Origin: Ilumatobacteraceae bacterium
GTDB lineage: Bacteria > Actinomycetota > Acidimicrobiia > Acidimicrobiales > Ilumatobacteraceae
NCBI GenBank assembly: GCA_024643255.1
Contig: JAHENF010000023.1
Location: 10,237-42,520, forward strand
Length of the DNA: 32,284 nucleotides
Reading direction: 5' to 3'
Positions within the stretch are counted from its first letter, which is position 1. The number at the start of each line of letters is the position of its first letter. Below, piece after piece: positions 23,713 through 31,323 of the stretch. Below the pieces are notes generated by a model that ran no database searches, had not been told where the DNA came from, and worked only from the letters and a program-made list of their open reading frames with translations. The position numbers and the translations under genes are program-made.

Positions 23713-25022
23713 GAGTCGACGTCCGGTGACGCGAACTCCGACAGACGACCCGCCGATGCATCCGACAACCGGGCACGAACCGTCCAAGCGTCGACCCCGT
23801 CGCCGACGGAGACCACTTCACCCTCACGGTGCACCGACGCCAAGACGTCGCCGCGTTCGTACGGAATCACGAGCTCGTAGACGACGGTGAGCGCACGGAG
23901 CCGATCGCTCAGTGCCCGAAGGAACTCCTCGACGCCTTCACCGGTGACGGCGCTGATCGCGACCGAGCCGGGGTGGTCCGCGACGAACTCCTTCGCGGCA
24001 CCCGGCGCGAGGTCCGCCTTGTTGAACACCAACAGCTCGGGGACCGCGGCAGCGTCGATCTCGCCGAGCACCTCGTGGACGGCATCGATCTGACCGATCG
24101 GGTCCGAGGCACTGGCATCGACGACGTGCACCAGGTAGTCGGCCATCGCCGCCACTTCCAGCGTGCCCTTGAACGATTCGACGAGACCGTGTGGCAGGCG
24201 GTTGATGAATCCCACGGTGTCGGACAACAGCACCGGCTCACCGCCGGGCAGGGCGAGGCGGCGGGTCGTCGGATCGAGGGTGGCGAAGAGTCGGTCCTCC
24301 ACGAGCACGCCCGAGTCGGTCAGTCGGTTGAGCAGCGACGACTTTCCTGCGTTGGTGTATCCGACGATCGCCACCGAGGCCAGGCCGCTGCGCGAGCGGC
24401 CCTTGCGCTGCAGCGAACGCGTCTCGGCCAGGTCGTCGAGGTCGCGTTCGAGTTTGTTGATGCGCCGCATGATTCGACGGCGATCGACCTCGATCTTCGT
24501 CTCACCGCCGCCGAACCGGGCTCCGACGCCGCCTCGCTGCTGGGAGAGTTTGGCGTCCGCACCTCGGCGCAGGCGGGGCAACCGGTAACGCAGGAGCGCG
24601 AGTTCGACCTGCGCCTTGCCTTCCAGCGTGTGCGCGTTCTGACCGAAGATGTCGAGAATGACGGCGGTCCGATCGATCGCCGTGCGCCCGAGCAACTTCT
24701 CCAGGTTGTACTGCTGCGCCGGCGAGAGCTCGTTGTCGAACACCACCGTGTCGGCGTCGACGGCGAGGCACAACTGCCTGAGTTCCTCGGCCTTGCCCTT
24801 GCCGACGTACCACGTGTGATCAGGTGAATCGCGGCGCTGCACCATCCGCGCGACAACGTCGGCGCCAGCGGTGTCGACCAGCAGCGCCAGTTCGTCGAGG
24901 CTGGCGTCGACCTCTTCCTCGTGGTGACCCGGCAGGCCGACGGCAACGAGCACGATCTTCTCCCTGATCGTGCGATCGATCAGGGTTCCGGCCAGCGCCT
25001 CGTTGTACGGGGTGTTGCTCAC
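23709..25022 (-). CDS. hflX: Ribosome-associated GTPase HflX
   Basis: GTPase that binds the ribosome and splits stalled or stress-inactivated 70S particles. The 437-residue product has the N-terminal HflX domain (YVGKGKAEEL at 72-81, VFDNELSPAQQ, IFGQNAHTLEGKAQVELA), the glycine-rich linker RGGVGARFGGGETKIE (about 163-178), then the G domain: G1 GYTNAGKSS (221-229), G3 DTVGF (268-272) and G4 NKAD (334-337), and a C-terminal beta domain. The GTG start at 25022 forms a GTGA overlap with the dapF stop. The conserved position between dapF and downstream genes matches other actinobacteria. Confidence 0.95.
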   Translation of the reverse strand: MSNTPYNEALAGTLIDRTIREKIVLVAVGLPGHHEEEVDASLDELALLVDTAGADVVARMVQRRDSPDHTWYVGKGKAEELRQLCLAVDADTVVFDNELSPAQQYNLEKLLGRTAIDRTAVILDIFGQNAHTLEGKAQVELALLRYRLPRLRRGADAKLSQQRGGVGARFGGGETKIEVDRRRIMRRINKLERDLDDLAETRSLQRKGRSRSGLASVAIVGYTNAGKSSLLNRLTDSGVLVEDRLFATLDPTTRRLALPGGEPVLLSDTVGFINRLPHGLVESFKGTLEVAAMADYLVHVVDASASDPIGQIDAVHEVLGEIDAAAVPELLVFNKADLAPGAAKEFVADHPGSVAISAVTGEGVEEFLRALSDRLRALTVVYELVIPYERGDVLASVHREGEVVSVGDGVDAWTVRARLSDASAGRLSEFASPDVDS

Positions 25023-25816
25023 GAGACCTCGATCGTTGCGATGTGGGTGGCGGGCCCGGTCAGCACAGCGCGTGCGGGCGCGTCCGATGCGAAACTCACC
25101 GTGGCGGTGCCACCGTCCATGTGGACGACGACGTCGCCGTCGCCTGCGGCGACGAGGCCCCACGACCGCGCCGCGTAGGCAGCGGCACACGCGCCAGTTC
25201 CGCAGGCCTCGGTGATGCCGGCCCCGCGTTCATGGACCCGCATGGTGATCGCATTGGGTTCGGGACCGGGCTCGACGATCTCCAGGTTGATCTGCGGGAC
25301 CTGGCCGCCGAGATGGGCGAGGTCGACCACCGAGACGTCGTCGACGCCCACCACGCTGTGGGGGTTGCCCAGGCTCAGGTGGGCAACGGGGCGGTCGGGG
25401 TGGCACCCGAGTGCCGCCCATCCGTCCGGTTCGGCGAGCGGCGAGACGTCGCCCATCTCGACCCGCGCTTCGATCGTGGCAGGATCGTCGGTGGCTGTCA
25501 GCACGACGAGCCGGTCACCGGCATCGGTGAGGATCAACTGGTCGTCGAGGTTGCCCCGACGAGCCGACAGTGCCTGTGCGAAACACCGAATGCCGTTGCC
25601 GCTCATTTCGGCTCGGGATCCATCGGCGTTGTAGAGCGTCATCTGCGCGGCGTAACCGTCGGCGCTCTCGGCGACCAGCAGGCCGTCGGCTCCGATTCCT
25701 CGACGGCGATCGCAGAGGTTGCGAGCGAGCGCCGGCAGGTCGTCGACACCGGGGTGGAACACGACGAGGAAGTCGTTGCCCAGTCCGTGGTGCTTCGAGA
25801 GGGTGAGATGAGTCAT
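25019..25816 (-). CDS. dapF: Diaminopimelate epimerase
   Basis: Converts LL-diaminopimelate to the meso form used for lysine and peptidoglycan, by two cysteine acid/base residues. The 265-residue product has both: Cys78 in MSGNGIRCFA and Cys205 in EACGTGAC, with the opening HHGLGNDFLV, DRRRGIGADGLL and the NPHSVV segment. ATG at 25816 overlaps the miaA stop by four bases (ATGA) and starts the conserved first strand. The neighbouring genes miaA and hflX are its usual partners in actinobacteria. Confidence 0.96.
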   Translation of the reverse strand: MTHLTLSKHHGLGNDFLVVFHPGVDDLPALARNLCDRRRGIGADGLLVAESADGYAAQMTLYNADGSRAEMSGNGIRCFAQALSARRGNLDDQLILTDAGDRLVVLTATDDPATIEARVEMGDVSPLAEPDGWAALGCHPDRPVAHLSLGNPHSVVGVDDVSVVDLAHLGGQVPQINLEIVEPGPEPNAITMRVHERGAGITEACGTGACAAAYAARSWGLVAAGDGDVVVHMDGGTATVSFASDAPARAVLTGPATHIATIEVS

Positions 25817-26721
25817 GCGTCGATGGCGTCGATGAGCGCCCCACTGGCCTCGGCCACCGGATCGTCCTCGACGTCGATCCAGCGTACGCGTGGATCGCGA
25901 CGGAACCATCGCTCCTGGCGGACGGCGAATTGGCGAGTGCGGGTGATGATCGTGTCGATCGCCTCATCCTGGCTGACGCGACCATCGAGCGCGTCGAGGA
26001 TTTCCTTGTAGCCGAGCGCTTGGGCCGCAGTGCGCGAGAGTCCAGCTCGACGGAGTGTGGCAACTTCGTCGACCAGCCCCTCGTCGATCATGCGGCGGAC
26101 GCGTTGGGCGATCCGCTCCGACAGCACATCGCGCGGCCAGCGCAGGCCGATCTGTGGCACGCCCGACGGTGGATAGTTGTCGACGCCGGGTCCGAACGAA
26201 CTGAACGGTTCACCGCTGCCGATGGTGACCTCCAGGGCCCGCACGACGCGCCGCCGATTCGTCGACTCCATCTTGGTGGCAGCCTCCGGATCCAGCGCGC
26301 GCAGCCGGGCGAACAGTATGGCCGTGTCCGCCTCGGCGTCGATCTCCGCGCGAACTTCCGGCCATTCGCCCGGGAGCTCGAAGTCGTCGATCACCACACG
26401 GTGGTAGAGGCCGGTGCCACCGACGAGCACCGCGCGGCGCCCACGAGCACCGATCCCTTCGATCGCTGCGGTGTATGCCGCCTTGAACCGCGCGACGGTG
26501 AACTCGTCGGTGGGCTCGACGAGGTCGATCAGATGGTGTGCGATCTCGGCCTGCTCCGCGAGCGAGGGCTTCGCGGTTCCGATGTCCATGCCGCGATACA
26601 CCTGCATGCTGTCGATCGACACGAGTTCCACGTCACCGAGCTGCCGGGCGACCTCCATGGCGACGGCAGACTTCCCCGACGCCGTCGAGCCGACGACGGC
26701 GACTCGTCGTGGCGCGCTCAG
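25813..26721 (-). CDS. miaA: tRNA dimethylallyltransferase MiaA, probable CTG start
   Basis: Adds a dimethylallyl group to A37 of tRNAs reading UNN codons; MiaB then adds methylthio. The 302-residue product shows the P-loop GSTASGKS (11-18), SIDSMQVYRGMDIGTAKPS, HHLIDLVEP, AVLVGGTGLYHRV, NRRRVVRALEV and GLSRTAAQALGYKEI. The first ATG in frame (26658) would cut off the P-loop, so the start must lie upstream. No ATG, GTG or TTG occurs in frame before the P-loop back into the previous gene; the best start is CTG at 26721, which overlaps the chorismate mutase stop as CTGA, in line with the ATGA/GTGA overlaps of the next genes, with AGAGGG nine bases upstream. A sequencing error is the other explanation. 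Confidence 0.9.
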   Translation of the reverse strand: MSAPRRVAVVGSTASGKSAVAMEVARQLGDVELVSIDSMQVYRGMDIGTAKPSLAEQAEIAHHLIDLVEPTDEFTVARFKAAYTAAIEGIGARGRRAVLVGGTGLYHRVVIDDFELPGEWPEVRAEIDAEADTAILFARLRALDPEAATKMESTNRRRVVRALEVTIGSGEPFSSFGPGVDNYPPSGVPQIGLRWPRDVLSERIAQRVRRMIDEGLVDEVATLRRAGLSRTAAQALGYKEILDALDGRVSQDEAIDTIITRTRQFAVRQERWFRRDPRVRWIDVEDDPVAEASGALIDAIDA

Positions 26722-27020
26722 AAGTGTTCGCCCTCTGCAATGCGCTGATGGTGATGGATCACTTCGGCGACGATGAACCGCAGGAACTGCTCGGTGAACG
26801 CCGGGTCGAGCCCCGATTCCTCGGCCAGAGCTCGCAGCCGCTCGATCTGGATGCGTTCGCGGTCGGGATCGGCGGCCGGCAGATCGACGGTCGCCTTGTA
26901 CCGGCCGACGGCCTTGGTGATCTTGAAGCGTTCGGCGAGCAGATGCACCAGTGCGGCGTCGATGTTGTCGATGCTGGCGCGGTAGTCGGCCAGTTGCGGA
27001 TCGACCGCCTCGTCGCTCAT
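26718..27020 (-). CDS. Chorismate mutase, AroQ type
   Basis: Small all-helical enzyme converting chorismate to prephenate, the entry to phenylalanine and tyrosine. The 100-residue product matches the AroQ helix pattern: ADYRASIDNIDAALVHLLAERFK (helix 1 with Arg and Glu/Asp), ITKAVGRYK with the active-site lysine region, ADPDRERIQIERLRALAEE, and FLRFIVAEVIHHHQRIA. ATG at 27020 begins the conserved part. It lies between miaB (46 bases upstream) and miaA (4-base overlap), an odd place because no other aromatic-pathway gene is near; it is probably carried on the same message. Confidence 0.88.
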   Translation of the reverse strand: MSDEAVDPQLADYRASIDNIDAALVHLLAERFKITKAVGRYKATVDLPAADPDRERIQIERLRALAEESGLDPAFTEQFLRFIVAEVIHHHQRIAEGEHF

Positions 27021-27066
27021 CGCCCCGACGCTACTTCGCCCCGCACCCGAACAATGCCTGGAGGCG

Positions 27067-28488
27067 TCAGAGTGCGGCGACGGGGATTCGCAGCTTGTGC
27101 GTCGGCTCGGAGATGAACTCGACGAACTGTCCCTCGAGGAAGTGTGGGGCACCGCGGGTGATCTCGACCGTGGCGTAGCTTCCGGTGCGCAGCGGGCGCG
27201 GGGGCGTGAAGTGCACGAGCTTGTTCTGGCGTGTGCGGCCGCTCATCACCGACGGATCCCGCTTGCTCGGACCCTCGACGAGGACCTCCTCGATCCGGCC
27301 CACACGCGCTTCGTGACGCCGCAACGCGGCGCGTTCGACGACGAGGCGGAGTCGCTGGAACCGCTCCCCCGCCACGGCCGCGTCGACGAAGTCCGCCGTC
27401 ATCGCCGCCGCCTCGGTGCCTTCGCGCGGCGAGAACAGGAACGTGTAGGCGTAGTCGTACTCGGCCGCTGCGGCGACCTCCAGCGTCTGCTCGAAATCGA
27501 CCTCGGTCTCGCCGGGGAAGCCGACGATGATGTCGGTCGACACGGCGAGGTCGTCGATCGTTCGACGTGCTTCGGCCAGCCGTTCGAGGTACCGCTCGGC
27601 GGTGTAGCCACGGTGCATGAGCGCGAGCACGCGGTCGCTGCCCGACTGCAGTGGGTAGTGGAGGTGCTCACACACCTCCGGTGTCGCTGCCATGGCAGCA
27701 AAGGTCTCCGGTCGCATGTCCTTGGGGTGCGGGCTGGTGTAGCGGACGCGGCGGATGCCGTCGACCGCACCGACATCGCGGAGCAGGTCGGAGAACAGCG
27801 GACGCAGCCGCACCGAGTCGTCACCGGCCTGGCGGGCGGTGATCTGCAGGTCGCGTCCGTAGCTGTTCACGTTCTGGCCGAGCAGGGTGACCTCGGTGAC
27901 GCCCTCGGTCGCCAGATGCGCGACCTCGTCGAGGATCTCGGCGTACGGGCGGCTCATCTCGACGCCACGCACGGCGGGCACGATGCAGAACGCACAGTTG
28001 TTGTCGCACCCGATCTGGATGGTCACCCACGCGTTGTAGGACGTCTCGCGCCGAGCCGGCAACGCCGACGGGAACATCGCCTGGTCGTCGACGACGGCCT
28101 CGGTGAGGATCTCGGTGATCGGCCGATCGGAGGTCCGAGCCTGCGCGAGGAGCTCGGCCGCGCGGTGGACGTTGTGCGTGCCCATCACGACGTCGACATG
28201 GCCGGCGCGCTGCGCGACGAGTTCCTGGTCTTTCTGAGCGAGGCAGCCCGACACCACGATCTGGCGGCCCTCGCGCTCGCCCTTCCACGTCTTCAGGTGG
28301 CCGAGGTTGCCATAGAGCTTGTTGTCGGCGTTCTCGCGGATGCAACACGTGTTGAGTACGACGACATCGGCCTCGGCCTCCGACGCGACGCGCACGAGCC
28401 CGTCGGCCTCGAGCAGCCCGGCGATGCGTTCGGAGTCGTGCTCGTTCATCTGGCACCCGTAGGTGCGAACGATGTAGGTGCGCGACAT
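27067..28488 (-). CDS. miaB: tRNA methylthiotransferase MiaB
   Basis: Radical SAM enzyme that converts i6A37 to ms2i6A37 in tRNA, using two [4Fe-4S] clusters. The 473-residue product has the N-terminal cluster cysteines (C12 in TYGCQMNEHDSE, C48 in LNTCCIREN, C82 in SGCLAQ), the radical SAM triad C161-x3-C165-x2-C168 (GCDNNCAFC), the LLGQNVNSYG segment and a C-terminal TRAM domain. ATG at 28488 puts the TYGCQMN motif nine residues in, as is normal. MiaA, its partner in the pathway, is two genes downstream in the same direction. Confidence 0.97.
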   Translation of the reverse strand: MSRTYIVRTYGCQMNEHDSERIAGLLEADGLVRVASEAEADVVVLNTCCIRENADNKLYGNLGHLKTWKGEREGRQIVVSGCLAQKDQELVAQRAGHVDVVMGTHNVHRAAELLAQARTSDRPITEILTEAVVDDQAMFPSALPARRETSYNAWVTIQIGCDNNCAFCIVPAVRGVEMSRPYAEILDEVAHLATEGVTEVTLLGQNVNSYGRDLQITARQAGDDSVRLRPLFSDLLRDVGAVDGIRRVRYTSPHPKDMRPETFAAMAATPEVCEHLHYPLQSGSDRVLALMHRGYTAERYLERLAEARRTIDDLAVSTDIIVGFPGETEVDFEQTLEVAAAAEYDYAYTFLFSPREGTEAAAMTADFVDAAVAGERFQRLRLVVERAALRRHEARVGRIEEVLVEGPSKRDPSVMSGRTRQNKLVHFTPPRPLRTGSYATVEITRGAPHFLEGQFVEFISEPTHKLRIPVAAL

Positions 28489-28545
28489 GGTGCGTCAGGC
28501 TACTGGCGAGCAGTCGCGACAGGGGCGGCGCTATCGTCGCCGACC

Positions 28546-28980
28546 GTGCTCGCCATCCTCACCCCCGAGAACAACGACCTCTATCGAGATCTGTACTTCG
28601 TGCATCTGCTGAGCGCGATCTGTGCCTTCGGGCCGCTGTTCGTGTACCCCCGGCTGCAACGCGCCGGGGAGACAGCGGCCATCGCTCGACTCCACATGCG
28701 CTTCGTCTTCCCGGCACTCGTGGTGCTGTGGATCGCCGGTATGGGCATGGCCGGCGTCGGCAAGATCAGCCTCGCAGGGACGCCGTTCATCACCGCCACC
28801 ATCGTGCTCTGGCTCGTGGCGCTCGTCGCGAGCTGGTTCCTGATCCGCCCGGCGCTCGGTCAACCCGACGAGACCGCCAAGTCGAAACTCTCGATGGGCA
28901 TCGGCATCACCCACCTGATCCTCGTGCTGGCGATGTACCTGATGATCTTCAAGCCCGGCGGCTACTCGTTCAACAGCTGA
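28546..28980 (+). CDS. Small four-helix membrane protein, unknown function
   Basis: A 144-residue protein with about four hydrophobic helices: LYFVHLLSAICAFGPLFVYP, FVFPALVVLWIAGMGMAGVG, ATIVLWLVALVASWFLI and THLILVLAMYLMIFKPG. The first helix with its histidine and the general layout resemble DUF2269-type integral membrane proteins, but I am not sure of the family. The GTG start at 28546 is the only start giving a sensible N-terminus. It is divergent from miaB (57 bases) and ends four bases before the convergent VOC gene ends. Confidence 0.75.
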   Translation: MLAILTPENNDLYRDLYFVHLLSAICAFGPLFVYPRLQRAGETAAIARLHMRFVFPALVVLWIAGMGMAGVGKISLAGTPFITATIVLWLVALVASWFLIRPALGQPDETAKSKLSMGIGITHLILVLAMYLMIFKPGGYSFNS

Positions 28981-28984
28981 GCAC

Positions 28985-29422
28985 TCAGTCGGACAACCCG
29001 CCCATGACCAGGCGGCCGTCGGCATCGAGCGACGCGTACGGGTTGTACGCCAGTTCCCACAGGTGCCCGTCGAGATCGGCGACGTACGACGAGTACCCGC
29101 CCCAGAACGCCTTGTGGGGCTCGACGGCCGAGGTCGCCCCGGCCGCCAGCCACTCGGCGAACACCGTGTCGACCTCGTCGGTCGAGGCGAGGTTCATCGC
29201 GAGCGCGACGCCGCGGAACCCCGATCCCTCAGCCGGGACCTTGGCGTCGTCGGCCAGCGCCGACCACTCGTACAGACCCAGGATCGACCCCTGCATCTCG
29301 AAGAACGAGATGGCAGGAGCGGTCGCCGAGTTCGTCCAGCCGAGTGATTCGTAGAACGCCGTCGACCTGGCGAGGTCGGCCACACCGAGCGTCACGATCG
29401 AGATGCGATTGGGAACGGTCAT
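28985..29422 (-). CDS. VOC (glyoxalase/bleomycin resistance) family protein
   Basis: A 145-residue vicinal-oxygen-chelate fold protein with the two beta-alpha-beta modules: SIVTLGVADLARSTAFYESLGW at the start and GFRGVALAMNLAS..DEVDTVF, GGYSSYVADLDGHLWELAYNP at the end. The last glutamate (WELAYNP) matches a metal ligand, while the usual histidine in the first strand is Thr, so metal binding is doubtful. The reaction is unknown. It sits downstream of recA on the same strand, where recX is expected in actinobacteria, but is separated from recA by a 35-base palindrome. Confidence 0.88.
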   Translation of the reverse strand: MTVPNRISIVTLGVADLARSTAFYESLGWTNSATAPAISFFEMQGSILGLYEWSALADDAKVPAEGSGFRGVALAMNLASTDEVDTVFAEWLAAGATSAVEPHKAFWGGYSSYVADLDGHLWELAYNPYASLDADGRLVMGGLSD

Positions 29423-29445
29423 GACAGTCTCCTCCTACGAACCCA

Positions 29446-29480
29446 CATGAGACGCCGGGGTCTGACCCCAGCGTCTCATG
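29446..29480. terminator. 35-base palindrome downstream of recA
   Basis: Seventeen-base arms (outer CATGAGACGC, inner GGGGTC) around a single T, with one mismatch in 17 pairs. It lies 11 bases after the recA stop and is a likely recA terminator. It has the same core and the same total length as the palindrome at 5894. Confidence 0.7.
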
Positions 29481-29490
29481 TTCGGACGAC

Positions 29491-30555
<1,065 letters not shown>

Positions 30556-30703
30556 GTCGTGTCTCACTTTCGTCGTGCTGCGGGCGAACCCGGTGCGGTT
30601 GTGTGATGTGCACCGTAGAGAGGGGGTGTCACAGGGTTGATCGGAACGGTGGAACGGAGTGGTCGGATGGTGCTGGTGAACTCGGCTGCGACCGAATGAC
30701 ACG

Positions 30704-30735
30704 AGTGTAGTCAACGAACAGAGGTTCGAACAAGC
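30704..30735 (-). promoter_or_regulatory. Predicted recA promoter
   Basis: On the minus strand a -10 TACACT (plus-strand 30704-30709), identical to that of lexA, with a weak -35 TTGTTC 18 bases upstream. The SOS box lies in the spacer, so LexA would block polymerase. The predicted leader is about 140 bases. Confidence 0.5.
30714..30729. promoter_or_regulatory. LexA (SOS) box of recA
   Basis: ACGAACAGAGGTTCGA differs from TCGAACNNNNGTTCGA at one fixed position only. It overlaps a longer palindrome to its right. Confidence 0.8.
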
Positions 30736-30746
30736 ATTGTTCGAAC
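30724..30746. promoter_or_regulatory. 23-base perfect palindrome between recA and the HD gene
   Basis: Ten-base arms GTTCGAACAA / TTGTTCGAAC around GCA. It is built from the same GTTC/GAAC half-sites as SOS boxes but with other spacing, and shares six bases with the recA SOS box. It lies 29 bases before the HD-gene ATG, so it could be an operator for that gene. Confidence 0.55.
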
Positions 30747-30774
30747 GAACGTGCGGAACATCTACCTTGTGGCG

Positions 30775-31323
30775 ATGCCAGCGCCCACGACGACCTTCGA
30801 CAGCGTGGACGATCTCGTCGTCCATCTCCGTGAACTCGCCACACTCGGATCCGACGAAGGGCTCGCGTTCTCCGAACTCGACCATGGGCTCCAGACCGCG
30901 GCGATCCTCGAATCGGCGCACCCCGACGACATCGAACTCCAGGTGGCCGGCCTCGTTCACGACCTCGCCCACCCCTGGGACGGCCCTGGTCAGCCCGAAC
31001 ACCACCGGATGGGCGCTCGCGCCGTGCACGACCTCCTCGGCGAGCGCGTTGCGTTCCTCATCGAGGCCCACGTCGACGCGAAGCGCTATCTCGTCGCGAC
31101 CGATGTCGGCTACCAGGCTGCCCTCTCCCCCGGCAGCGTGCTCACCCTCGACGCCCAGGGTGGACCGCTGTCACCCGAGGAGATCGTCGCCGTCGAACGG
31201 CATCCCGACTGGAACGCCGCTGTGGCCCTGCGGCGAGCCGACGACGGCTCCAAGGTCGTCGGTGCGGTCGTCCCCGATCTCGATCACTGGATCGCGTCGA
31301 TCCACGACGTGGCCCGCCGATGA
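30775..31323 (+). CDS. HD-domain protein, PhnZ-like oxygenase candidate
   Basis: A 182-residue cytoplasmic HD-domain protein. Likely metal ligands are His37 ([11 protein letters not shown]), His62-Asp63 and His66 (LVHDLAHPW), His76/77 (PEHHRMGA), His99 with Lys103 ([11 protein letters not shown]) and Asp157 ([10 protein letters not shown]). The spacing, and especially HVDAKRYL and LRRxDDxxKV, resemble PhnZ and the phosphonate-operon HD family, which use two irons and O2 to cleave C-P bonds of hydroxyphosphonates. ATG at 30775 is taken as start; GTG at 30751 would add eight residues. Its stop overlaps the ATG of the sulfatase-type gene (ATGA), so the two are coupled. The exact substrate is inference. 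Confidence 0.8.
   Translation: MPAPTTTFDSVDDLVVHLRELATLGSDEGLAFSELDHGLQTAAILESAHPDDIELQVAGLVHDLAHPWDGPGQPEHHRMGARAVHDLLGERVAFLIEAHVDAKRYLVATDVGYQAALSPGSVLTLDAQGGPLSPEEIVAVERHPDWNAAVALRRADDGSKVVGAVVPDLDHWIASIHDVARR

Noticed and set aside
27097..28545. Long plus-strand frame extending upstream of the small membrane protein gene
   Set aside because: This part is antisense to miaB and shows shadow composition; only the portion from GTG 28546 looks like a protein.
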